Assembly (NCBI GenBank): GCA_910587805.1
Contig: CAJUNM010000039.1
Location: 1 to 13,906, forward strand
Source of the DNA: an uncultured Christensenellaceae bacterium
GTDB lineage: Bacteria; Bacillota; Clostridia; Christensenellales; Pumilibacteraceae
Direction: 5' to 3'
Length of the DNA: 13,906 bases
The translations under genes were made by a program, and so were the position numbers. Below, piece after piece: positions 6,396 to 13,900 of the stretch (position 1 is the stretch's first letter; each line of letters opens with the position of its first letter). The notes under the pieces are model-generated. The model was not told the DNA's origin and made no database searches. It saw nothing but the letters and a program-made list of their open reading frames with translations.

Positions 6396-7103
6396 TTACC
6401 AATTAGCCCCGCCCGATATATCGAGAGTGCCGCAAAACGCCTGATCGCGCTTAGGCGCGAAATACGCGTTGCCGTCCTGTCGCACGTCGCAATACAAAAG
6501 CTCGGAAAGTTTGAGCTTTTTCTCCTTGAGTACGTTTTCTATATCGCACTTTTTCGCGCCCGCAAGCGCCAAATTCTTGTCTATATACTTTCCGTCGATA
6601 ACGAGTTCGAGCGGCAATGTTGTCTGCTTAGGCTCGCTCTCATCACTCGGCTCCGCTGTTTTTTCCTTTTCCACCACGCAAAGCTGACCGTTAGTCTCGA
6701 ATATGGCGTATGCTATCTCGGTGAAATCGACGTAACCCGCCGTGCGCACCGCCTCGATAAGATCGTCCATGTTCATGTTCATCTTTTTGAGATTTTCGTA
6801 TCTGATGCCCGTTTTGTCTATGACTATAACGCTGCTGCCGCTCAAAAACTTGCGCGCCTTTATTGACTTGCGCATTACGAACGACAATACAATGTGAAGC
6901 GTCGCGAGCGTCACTATCGGAATAATGCCGTAATACAGCGGTATATACGGATCGTTCATCGGTATACATGCCACTTCGGCTACGATAAGGGTTATGACAA
7001 GCTCGAACGGCTGCATTTCGCCTATCTGTCGCTTGCCCATAAGCCTTATAACGAAAAATACTACCAAAAACGTAATTAACGATTTTAACATTACCACTAA
7101 CAT
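6396..7103 (-). CDS. DUF421 (YetF/YdfS-like) membrane protein
   Basis: A 235-residue protein of the DUF421 family. Three membrane spans (about 5-22, 33-49, 57-77) frame the signature MGKRQIGEMQPFELVITLIVAEVA (22-45; key residues G23, K24, R25, E29, P32, E34). They are followed by a small soluble domain with IVIDKTGIRYENLKKMNM (93-110), a regular DUF421 feature, and by EIAYAIFETNGQLCVV (129-144). A variable C-terminal part follows an acidic linker (EKTAEPSDESEP). B. subtilis relatives (YetF, YdfS, YkjA) are membrane proteins linked to spores and envelope integrity, but the mechanism is unknown. The first ATG (7103) has no ribosome site and lies in a CATAC/GTATG hairpin; ATG at 7091 (fifth codon) is an alternative. 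DUF4363 follows 1 nt later. Confidence 0.9.
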   Translation of the reverse strand: MLVVMLKSLITFLVVFFVIRLMGKRQIGEMQPFELVITLIVAEVACIPMNDPYIPLYYGIIPIVTLATLHIVLSFVMRKSIKARKFLSGSSVIVIDKTGIRYENLKKMNMNMDDLIEAVRTAGYVDFTEIAYAIFETNGQLCVVEKEKTAEPSDESEPKQTTLPLELVIDGKYIDKNLALAGAKKCDIENVLKEKKLKLSELLYCDVRQDGNAYFAPKRDQAFCGTLDISGGANW

Positions 7104-7138
7104 ACGCGTAGTATGTTTAATAAACTCGGTATTATACC
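7101..7138 (-). promoter_or_regulatory. DUF421 promoter and leader with three consecutive dyads
   Basis: A minus-strand TATAAT lies at 7131-7136; no good -35 was found. The -10 is inside the 11-bp palindrome GGTATTATACC (7128-7138). Next come GTTTAATAAAC (7115-7125) and CATACgcgtaGTATG (7101-7115), the last containing the first start codon. The expected transcription start is near 7124. Confidence 0.55.
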
Positions 7139-7186
7139 CGCAGCAAAGCTCTTGTTTGCTCTGTCGATATAGTATTTTTTAAGGTG

Positions 7187-7276
7187 GAGATTCCTCGTGT
7201 TGCTCGGATTGACAAAAACAGTAACTTTAACTATGCAAATATCTTTTGTCATTCCGAGGCGCAGCCGAAGAATCTC
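7187..7276. repeat. Imperfect inverted-repeat element (about 90 bp, MITE/REP-like)
   Basis: The left arm (7187-7217) reads GAGATTCCTCG, a short variable part, then TCGGATTGACAAAA. The right arm (7244-7276), read in reverse complement, gives GAGATTCTTCG, a variable GC-rich part, then CTCGGAATGACAAAA. The arms agree at roughly 26 of 33 aligned positions and flank a 26-nt AT-rich centre. Each arm is itself weakly self-complementary. The GAGATTC-TTCGG...TCGGAATGACA pattern is of a kind seen as an intergenic repeat in many bacterial genomes (from memory, not searched here). No open frame lies inside. It sits between a terminator and the DUF421 promoter. Confidence 0.7.
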
Positions 7277-7284
7277 AACTTCCG

Positions 7285-7317
7285 AAAAAGAGTAGACGCT
7301 ATTACTAACGTCTACTC
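7285..7317 (-). terminator. Intrinsic terminator of the GH3 operon
   Basis: On the minus strand GAGTAGACG and CGTCTACTC form a perfect 9-bp stem (7309-7317 with 7290-7298) around a 10-nt loop, followed at once by TTTTT (7285-7289). It begins about 46 nt after the GH3 stop codon. Confidence 0.9.
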
Positions 7318-7363
7318 CGTAAAGAAATGTATGGATTTTATTTTACCGATTCCGCTTAGCGAA

Positions 7364-10300
7364 TTATTTTATCAGCAATTTTTTGAGTTCCTCTATTTCC
7401 TTTTGCATGTCGGCTAACTGCTGCTTTTGCGACGGGGATTTCGGCTTTTTCGGCTTGTTCTTGTTTGCCTCGCGCCGCTTTTCCGCTGCTATGCGCTTTT
7501 TCTCGTCCGCTTCCTTGAGCTTGTTTACGTACGCGTTAAGGTCCGCTATTTCTTTATCGCGGATCGCCGCCTGCTCCCGCTCCGCTTTGAGTTCGGCATA
7601 CAATGCGGCTTCTGCTTTAAGCTCCGCCTTTAGCTCCTCGATCTCCGTTTTAAGATCGTTGATCCGCTCATTGCTCACCGAGGTCTCGACACCGTTTTCC
7701 GCAGTTTTGCTTTCCGTCGACGTTTCGTTTTCGGGATGCTCGACAACGGTTTCTTCGGCAACGGGTGCTTGCGCGGCGGCTGTTTCCTCTATAGACGAAT
7801 GTTCGGACTCTTCCGATTCGTCCGCTTCAAACGCTTCGGAGTACAAACCGTATTCGACGGCTTTCGCTCTCTTTTTGCGGAACAACAGCCAGATCCAAAC
7901 GCCTACGACGGCTGCCGCCACTACGTCCGCCGCAACGAGCACGGGGATCCACCACGGGAACACGTTGGGCGTTTTGCGGAAGGTTACGTCGTCCCCGGAA
8001 ATCGACGCAAAGAACATCGAATCGGCATAGGTATAGAGAATGTCTTTCGCGCACTTGGCTATATACTTGCGCGCGGTGTTGCTGCTGCTGTCGTCGAACC
8101 AATCGGACGTGCCGTCGGGGTGCAACAGCATACTGTTGCCCGCGCGTATGCACTCGTCCACGTCGTGAACGCGATCGAGCTGACGGCTCGCGCGATTCGT
8201 TTGATAATAGTCGGTGATGACGGTGCCGTTAAAGCCCCATTCGCCGCGCAGCACGCTCGTGAGCAGTGCGTACGAACCCGAAACGCGCGTAGATCCGATT
8301 CTGTCTACCGAACTCATCATTCCGTTGGATTGACCGACTTTTACGGCAAGCTCGAACGGCAAGAGATACAGCTCGCGCAGAGCCTGCTCGGTGAGCCATT
8401 TATACGCGCCGTTTCTGCCCGTGTCGCTGTCGTTTACCGCTATGTGCTTGATGTATGCGGTTATGCCCTTTTCCTTCGCGCCCATGACCTCGTATGCGAC
8501 CATTATGCCCGAAAGCCGCGCGTCCTCGCTATAATACTCGAAATTGCGTCCGCCGAGCGGGCTTCTGTGAAGGTTTGCGCCCGGACCGTACCAACCCTGC
8601 GTGCCGAGCGCCACGCCCTCGCCGCCTATGGCGAGACCGACGGAATATGCCGCGTCGTAATCCCAAGTCTGACCTATGACCGTCGCCGACGGGTAATTTA
8701 CCGCTTTTAGATCGCCCTGACCGGTCACTTGATTATTGAATCCGCTCGGCCCGTCGGATGCGACGGTTGCCGCCATACCCACGCTGTCAACCTTGATCGT
8801 GCCGAACCCGCCTTGAGCGATGAGCGTCATCTGCTCTTTGAACGACATTTGACTGACTATCTCGTCCCACATCGGATCGTCGTACTCCACGCCGTACATA
8901 TCCTCGATTATCCAATGCGTAGCGTCCGAGCCGACCGTCGGCGCAACGTCGTCCGCATTCGTTTCGGGCGTGACTTTTACGTACATAGTATCGTCTAACA
9001 GCTTGCCCATTGCGCGGTTTGCAGGCGTTTCGTAAGGGAACGTGCCCGCAAAGTTCGCACGTGTCAAGTACGTGATCTTAACGTCCTCGTCGTTGCCGTC
9101 GATGGAGTGCGCACTGCCCGCAACCGGCTCGTCGATAACGCTCGACGCGCCCGAAGTCGAGTTGGTGTAGTTGGTAAAGCGATTTTCCACCTTGGCGTCG
9201 GGATTATAGGTATCGTACTCGTACTTGAACCCGCCGCTCGGCACGGTGTACGTTATTTCCGCGCTGTCTTCCGTCAGCGTTTTTACGGTGTGCGCGTCGG
9301 TGCGCAAAGACAGCGTGTATGTGCCGCCTTCAAGCTCGTAGCCCATAAACCCGTTGTTGTTGCGGTCGTAGCAGTCGTAGCATTTCATGTCCTCGACGGC
9401 GAACTCCAAATATACGGTGTCCGTCTCGTTCGGCTCTATCTCGATCGTCTTGGCAAAAGCCAAAAGATTGACTTCCGCCTTTTCTATTCCGCCCTCGGTA
9501 TACGGCGGCGTGTAATACAATTGTACTACGTCCTTGCCCTTGACGTTGCCCGTATTGGTGACGTCCACTTCGAGCGAAACGTAATCATCCTTGCCAAGTT
9601 CGCTGCCGTTCGTCTTTTCTATAGCCGATATTTTCCAATCGAAAGTCGTATACGACAGTCCGAACCCGAACGGGTATTGCACTACGTCATTGTAGCCGTT
9701 CACGTTCCACTTGTCCTTTGCCGTTTGACTCGTCCAAAACCCGTCGGCGTCCGCCGTTTCATACCACTTATATCCGACGTAGATGTCCTCTATGTAGTCC
9801 GAATACGCTACGTTCGCTTTGCCCGAATCGGTGTATCTTCCCACGCCCTGTCTGCCGCTCGTCGCATACGACGGCGCGGTGGCAAGATCGTACGCCCAAG
9901 TGTCGGTGAGGTGTCCGCTCGGGCTGACCTCGCCCGCGAGAAGGTTTGCAAGTCCTACCGCGCCGCGCGTTCCCGGCGTGCCCATGTATATCGCCGCATC
10001 GATCTTTTCGTTGTTCAAAAATCCCGCTTCCATCGGGTTGGTGGCGTTTATGATAACGATTACTTTGTCGAACTCGGCGCAGACGCGGTCTATCATGGCT
10101 TGCTCCTTTGCGGAAATTGCCTGAAGCTTGCGCGTTTCGTCGTTTTCGCCGTACTTTATCTGCTGTATCTTGGAATAGTCGTTGCCCTCGCCCAAAAGCC
10201 TACCGAGCACGATGAGCGCGGTATCGGAATAGCTCTTGGCTTGGTTTATGCGATCGTCGGTGAGAAAACTCTCGTCCGCCTCGATGACCCCGTAATTGAG

Positions 10301-10792
10301 CTTGTAATCGTTATCGGAACTCGCCTCTATCGTGTAGTTGCCGTTCTCGTTTTCCACGCGACGGTACGGCAAGCCCGCATACGCGTCGGCAAGCTCGGTA
10401 TTGTACTCGATCTTAGCCGCTTTGAGCCCTTCGAGAAAAGTGACCATATCGTTGCGCGCGCCCGTGCCCGAGCCCGTGCCCTGCGGAATGAATCCCTTGT
10501 CGGTGCTCGCCCAACCGAAAACGTTGACCTTTTTGTTTCCGAGCGGCAGCGCGCCGTTGTTTTTGAGCAATACCGCACCGTCCTCCATTACGCTCGCCGC
10601 GAGCATATTGCCTTCCTGTCGCGCTTCTTGCGCCTCTTGCGAATCGTCGTCAAGCCCGAAGCCCACGAGATACGAAGTTATAATGTTGGAATTTATGCCG
10701 CATATCACGTTTCCGACTATAAAGCCCGCCGCGATCACGGCTATGCATATGAAATTGATTACAAGTATTATTTTTCTTTTAATTGCCGCCAT
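7364..10792 (-). CDS. Membrane-anchored GH3 glycosidase with inverted domain order and cytoplasmic coiled-coil tail
   Basis: This is a 1142-residue glycoside hydrolase family 3 enzyme, most likely a beta-glucosidase or related exo-beta-glycosidase. The usual domain order is reversed. The alpha/beta sandwich domain comes first (about 60-385; GAVLLKNNGALPL, GTGSGTGARN at 105-114, LGEGNDY around 199-206, PFGFGLSYTTF at 374-384), then an FnIII-like domain (about 400-510), then the TIM barrel (about 625-925). The barrel shows ASDGPSGF (678-685), KH (782-783), LRELYLLPFE (805-814) and the nucleophile motif VITDYY with Asp861. Glu202 is a possible acid/base. An uncleaved N-terminal anchor (7-30) and a second span (947-971) place the enzyme outside and the tail (972-1142) inside; the tail is acidic, then a coiled coil (1040-1105 and 1121-1142). 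Start ATG follows AAGGAG by 6 nt, 10 nt after the upstream lipoprotein gene. Inverted order is known from Ruminococcus and Butyrivibrio enzymes. Confidence 0.93.
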   Translation of the reverse strand: MAAIKRKIILVINFICIAVIAAGFIVGNVICGINSNIITSYLVGFGLDDDSQEAQEARQEGNMLAASVMEDGAVLLKNNGALPLGNKKVNVFGWASTDKGFIPQGTGSGTGARNDMVTFLEGLKAAKIEYNTELADAYAGLPYRRVENENGNYTIEASSDNDYKLNYGVIEADESFLTDDRINQAKSYSDTALIVLGRLLGEGNDYSKIQQIKYGENDETRKLQAISAKEQAMIDRVCAEFDKVIVIINATNPMEAGFLNNEKIDAAIYMGTPGTRGAVGLANLLAGEVSPSGHLTDTWAYDLATAPSYATSGRQGVGRYTDSGKANVAYSDYIEDIYVGYKWYETADADGFWTSQTAKDKWNVNGYNDVVQYPFGFGLSYTTFDWKISAIEKTNGSELGKDDYVSLEVDVTNTGNVKGKDVVQLYYTPPYTEGGIEKAEVNLLAFAKTIEIEPNETDTVYLEFAVEDMKCYDCYDRNNNGFMGYELEGGTYTLSLRTDAHTVKTLTEDSAEITYTVPSGGFKYEYDTYNPDAKVENRFTNYTNSTSGASSVIDEPVAGSAHSIDGNDEDVKITYLTRANFAGTFPYETPANRAMGKLLDDTMYVKVTPETNADDVAPTVGSDATHWIIEDMYGVEYDDPMWDEIVSQMSFKEQMTLIAQGGFGTIKVDSVGMAATVASDGPSGFNNQVTGQGDLKAVNYPSATVIGQTWDYDAAYSVGLAIGGEGVALGTQGWYGPGANLHRSPLGGRNFEYYSEDARLSGIMVAYEVMGAKEKGITAYIKHIAVNDSDTGRNGAYKWLTEQALRELYLLPFELAVKVGQSNGMMSSVDRIGSTRVSGSYALLTSVLRGEWGFNGTVITDYYQTNRASRQLDRVHDVDECIRAGNSMLLHPDGTSDWFDDSSSNTARKYIAKCAKDILYTYADSMFFASISGDDVTFRKTPNVFPWWIPVLVAADVVAAAVVGVWIWLLFRKKRAKAVEYGLYSEAFEADESEESEHSSIEETAAAQAPVAEETVVEHPENETSTESKTAENGVETSVSNERINDLKTEIEELKAELKAEAALYAELKAEREQAAIRDKEIADLNAYVNKLKEADEKKRIAAEKRREANKNKPKKPKSPSQKQQLADMQKEIEELKKLLIK

Positions 10793-10802
10793 GATCGTCT
10801 CC

Positions 10803-13685
10803 TTATGCCGCGGCGTAGTTTGTCACTACGAGTTTGAAGTAATCGATATTGAAGTTGGTAAAGTTTAACAACTCCATGCAATAAGTATAGTTTCCGGGTT
10901 CATAATGTTTTGAAGCCAAAATGAGTTTGTCTGCAAACTCTCCGCGTATACGCGAATTTTCATCCCAAGGCGGGCTGACGTACTCTCCGTTCAGATAGAA
11001 TTTGCACGCAGCCGTATCCCACGGCGCAACGGACGAATTATCGCCGCCGCGAGCGTTTATCCATATAACTATATCGCAAGCCTGCTCGACGCTGAAATAT
11101 ATCTTGATCTTGCTGCCCGTTTGCATTCCGAGAATGAATTTGCCCGTGCCGCCGTCGAAAACGCCGTAGTTATCGCGATCATTGGGCTTATACGGTTTGA
11201 AATCGTCTCTTATTATAGCTTCGCGTCCGTCCGCCTTTTCCGCCTCTATCTTAAACTCTCCGTTATCGGAGATCGAAGTATAACCGTATGTTTGCGAGCC
11301 GTATTCGACAACGGATATTTTGATATAGTCGAGTTCAAAAGTGAATTGAACGAAATCTATTACAAACTCATGCATTCCTTTGTCGAGATTAGCCAAATCC
11401 TCTATTTCGAGTTCTATCCAACTGTTGTTATTGGCTTGCATAGTACTTTGCACGTTCGGCTTTAACGTTTTTCCGTCGAGCAAGAACTTAACGTGACTTT
11501 GATTCCAGATCGCTATGCCGAGATTGCTCTTGGCGCCCATATAAATGCGTACCGACGCTTTGTCTTTAAGCTCGAAGGCGGAGGTGAGCTTGGATCCCGT
11601 GTCCAATCCCGCTATATTAAATCCGCCGTGAGGATTGTTTACGGCTTCGACGCAATATTCGTCGCGTTCGGAAAGTATTCTGCCCGCGGTTATAAAGTCT
11701 TTTCGAGCTATAACGCCCTTCGGGTCGAGCTTTTCCGCCTCGATATAGTACTCGCCAGTGCCGTCGATCACGGCGTCGGGAGCAAATTCGCCGTACGAAA
11801 CCACGTTGAACTTGATACAGTCGAGAATAAAGAAGAAGTTGCAAACCTCGAACTTGAAGGTGTGCATTCCCGCTTCGAGATTGCGGTGCGCCAACTGCGT
11901 ATCGACAAACATCGGATCGTCGAACTCATTTGTACTCGTGTTCCAATACTGCGCGAGATTGCACGCTACGGGAGAACATACCGCGTCGTCTATGCGCACT
12001 ATTACTTGGTTGCGGTGAGTAAAGTTAACGCCGAGCTGGCTCGCGACGACGGCGTTTATATCGACGGTGGCTTTTTGCGCGAGATAAAAGTCGAACGTAA
12101 ACACCGTGTTTTCGGCTTCCTTATCTCCCGTTGCGGGCTTGCCGGTAAAGCCGTCAATCGCGCGTCTTCCGCTCGCGCGAATATCGTTGACAATGTTATA
12201 CGCGCCGTACGGTTGACCGATAACGAGCTCGGCGTAGTCGTCGCGCACAACAACTCCGCTCGGGTCGAGGTGCTCGCCTTCCATAACGAACGTGCCTTCG
12301 CCGTCGAGATACATTTCGGGCTTTTTCTCGGCAAAGCCGTTATCGGACACCGTCTTTATCGTGAGCGCGTCGAAGCTCGCGTGCGGGTTGTTAATTTTGA
12401 CGTTGAGCAGATGTTCGCCCGCGGCAAGATCGTAAAAACCGAGCGAAGTATCTTTCCACATATAAGTATTGGGATTACTCTCGTCGCGAATGTTGTTCTT
12501 TTGTATTTCGAGCGGCTGCCCGTCGAGCGTAATTACACCGCAGCTGTCGAACGACCAATCGAAATTCACGTTACACGCCGCGCTCAATATAAGTTGCACC
12601 GTGCTGTCCGTTTCGGCGTTTATGAGCGTGCTCATTTCGCCCTGTTGCAAAGCGAATACCGCTTTGCCGTCGCTTGCCGAGCCGTTGGGCAATACGCATA
12701 CTTCGCCCTGTTCGAGATCATAGGCTTCGAGATAATCGTTGCGCGTAGTCACTTTTTCAAAGCCCATGTCCTCTATCTGAACTACAGTGCGCTCGCCCGC
12801 CGCCGCAACGTCGGTCGATTTTGCGGCGAACGGCTTGCCTACGTAAAAATCGATATAGTCAATGCACGGCACAACGGCGTCGAGCACGCCGAATGTGAGC
12901 GTGTTCGTGCCTTCCTTGACGTTCAGCCCGCGCACTGCGAAATCGCTCCAAACAAGATCGTCGGCGGATTTTTCGAGCGCAATGCTGTTGGTTATGCCGA
13001 GCGAGCCGTTATTTGTCGTACCTGCATAGTTGAGGTACATCATGATAGACGATCCGGGCTGTATGGCGCGTTCCGTAGAGGGGTTAGCCATACGAACGTT
13101 GAGCGTAACGTCGTTGTAATCGGCGTCGGAAGTGAACGTGAACCCGAAGTAATTATCGGTATTGCCGTAGTTGGCAACGTACTTGTCAGTCTCGCCGACG
13201 ACGAGATCGCCGCCTACTGCTTGCACTCCCGAAATCGCGAAGTCGATGTCCTCGGCTTGCATTCTGTACGCGCCGTCCGTCTTGATACCCGTGATCTCGA
13301 GCTTGACGTCGTTTGATATGGGCGGCATGGGCTTATCGGCAAACACCACGTCGTAACGCTTGGTCTTTTTCGCGTACGTAACGGAAACTTTGCGCTTGCC
13401 CGGGGTGTTGCGCACCTTGCTTATTCGGCATTTTTCAAGCGCAATTTCGCGTTCGGATTTGTCGCTCAATATCGCCGTGACCTTTAATCCTTCAGCCGAG
13501 AACTCCTCGCCGTAAGCGAACTCGGTTTTCGCCTTTGTCGTGTCGAGCACGATGTCGCGAACGGTAAGGATCTCGACTTCTTGTTTTTCGGCGGGTTTGC
13601 AAGCCGTGAGCGACGAAAACGCCGCTATCATAAGCGCTGCCGCCGTAAGAAAAGCCGAAAACCTTTGTAATTTTTTACTCATCAT
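10803..13685 (-). CDS. Multimodular lipoprotein with Ig-like domain and five CBM6/35-like modules
   Basis: Up to 960 residues. A signal peptide ends in the lipobox SLTAC (Cys29), so it is lipid-anchored outside the membrane. Residues about 40-116 look like a bacterial Ig-like domain (FAYGEEFSAEGLKVTA, then KRKVSVTYAKK). Five beta-sandwich modules of 150-175 residues follow (about 137-283, 298-446, 458-632, 641-795, 805-957). Modules 3-5 begin with a shared signature, as in YIEAEKLDPKGVIARKDF, and all end with a FxLDYIKxxV-type strand. The EAE start and the DYIK end are those of CBM6/CBM35-type carbohydrate-binding modules, so surface glycan binding is the likely role; no catalytic domain was recognised. 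GGGAGGG precedes two adjacent ATGs; ATG 13682 has the better spacing (7 nt) and may be the true start. It is first gene of the operon with GH3, which follows after 10 nt and probably acts on the glycan it holds. Confidence 0.85.
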   Translation of the reverse strand: MMSKKLQRFSAFLTAAALMIAAFSSLTACKPAEKQEVEILTVRDIVLDTTKAKTEFAYGEEFSAEGLKVTAILSDKSEREIALEKCRISKVRNTPGKRKVSVTYAKKTKRYDVVFADKPMPPISNDVKLEITGIKTDGAYRMQAEDIDFAISGVQAVGGDLVVGETDKYVANYGNTDNYFGFTFTSDADYNDVTLNVRMANPSTERAIQPGSSIMMYLNYAGTTNNGSLGITNSIALEKSADDLVWSDFAVRGLNVKEGTNTLTFGVLDAVVPCIDYIDFYVGKPFAAKSTDVAAAGERTVVQIEDMGFEKVTTRNDYLEAYDLEQGEVCVLPNGSASDGKAVFALQQGEMSTLINAETDSTVQLILSAACNVNFDWSFDSCGVITLDGQPLEIQKNNIRDESNPNTYMWKDTSLGFYDLAAGEHLLNVKINNPHASFDALTIKTVSDNGFAEKKPEMYLDGEGTFVMEGEHLDPSGVVVRDDYAELVIGQPYGAYNIVNDIRASGRRAIDGFTGKPATGDKEAENTVFTFDFYLAQKATVDINAVVASQLGVNFTHRNQVIVRIDDAVCSPVACNLAQYWNTSTNEFDDPMFVDTQLAHRNLEAGMHTFKFEVCNFFFILDCIKFNVVSYGEFAPDAVIDGTGEYYIEAEKLDPKGVIARKDFITAGRILSERDEYCVEAVNNPHGGFNIAGLDTGSKLTSAFELKDKASVRIYMGAKSNLGIAIWNQSHVKFLLDGKTLKPNVQSTMQANNNSWIELEIEDLANLDKGMHEFVIDFVQFTFELDYIKISVVEYGSQTYGYTSISDNGEFKIEAEKADGREAIIRDDFKPYKPNDRDNYGVFDGGTGKFILGMQTGSKIKIYFSVEQACDIVIWINARGGDNSSVAPWDTAACKFYLNGEYVSPPWDENSRIRGEFADKLILASKHYEPGNYTYCMELLNFTNFNIDYFKLVVTNYAAA

Positions 13686-13715
13686 ATACCCTCCCTGATA
13701 TTTTGAGCATTGGAC

Positions 13716-13736
13716 GCGGTTTTATCATATAACCGC
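13716..13736. promoter_or_regulatory. Dyad in the leader of the GH3 operon (possible operator)
   Basis: GCGGTT (13716-13721) and AACCGC (13731-13736) form a perfect 6-bp dyad with a 9-nt AT-rich centre. It starts about 11 nt after the predicted transcription start, between the promoter and the ribosome site. It could be a repressor site or a small RNA hairpin. Confidence 0.5.
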
Positions 13737-13748
13737 ATAATTTTTACG

Positions 13749-13781
13749 ATTTGATTATATCAAATAATGTAAATTTTGCAA
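13749..13781 (-). promoter_or_regulatory. Promoter of the lipoprotein-GH3 operon overlapped by a 17-bp palindrome
   Basis: On the minus strand TTGCAA (13776-13781) and TATAAT (13754-13759) are 16 nt apart, giving a start near 13747 and a leader of about 60 nt. The perfect palindrome ATTTGAT-TAT-ATCAAAT (13749-13765) covers the -10 box, a typical repressor position. Confidence 0.65.
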
Positions 13782-13852
13782 TACCGTTATTCCCAATCCA
13801 CCGTTTTGAGTTCCTAATCCTTTTTTTTCGGCACGAAAAAACGCCGTTGAAA

Positions 13853-13900
13853 TGAAATGCACCCCAAAGTTTGGACAAAACTTATGGAGGTGCATTTTTC
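13853..13900 (+). mobile_element. Left end of an IS3-family-like insertion sequence
   Basis: TGCACCCCAAAGTTTGGACA (13858-13877) matches the terminal-repeat style of IS3-family elements (ACCCCAAAAGTTAGACA type). The same segment folds into a long imperfect hairpin: AAATGCACC pairs with GGTGCATTT (13889-13897), and AAGTTT (13867-13872) with AAACTT (13878-13883). The rest of the element is off the window. The stretch 13782-13852 holds only AT-rich sequence with a T8 run. Confidence 0.6.

Noticed and set aside
10458..10485. Short tandem GCCCGT/GCCCGA hexamers.
   Set aside because: They encode the glycine-rich GTGSGTGA loop of the GH3 sandwich domain, a conserved protein feature, so no separate repeat function is needed.
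9107..10837. A 576-codon open frame on the plus strand.
   Set aside because: It is antisense to the GH3 gene, Arg/Val/Tyr-rich, without motif or ribosome site, while the minus strand shows clear GH3 motifs throughout.
11493..13316. A 607-codon open frame on the plus strand.
   Set aside because: It is antisense to the modular lipoprotein, with the same Arg/Val/Tyr-biased composition, and no signal or domain was seen.
13829..13848. CGGC...GCCG hairpin after a T8 run, considered as a terminator.
   Set aside because: The stem is only 4 bp with a 10-nt A-rich loop, and the T run is on the wrong side for a plus-strand terminator.
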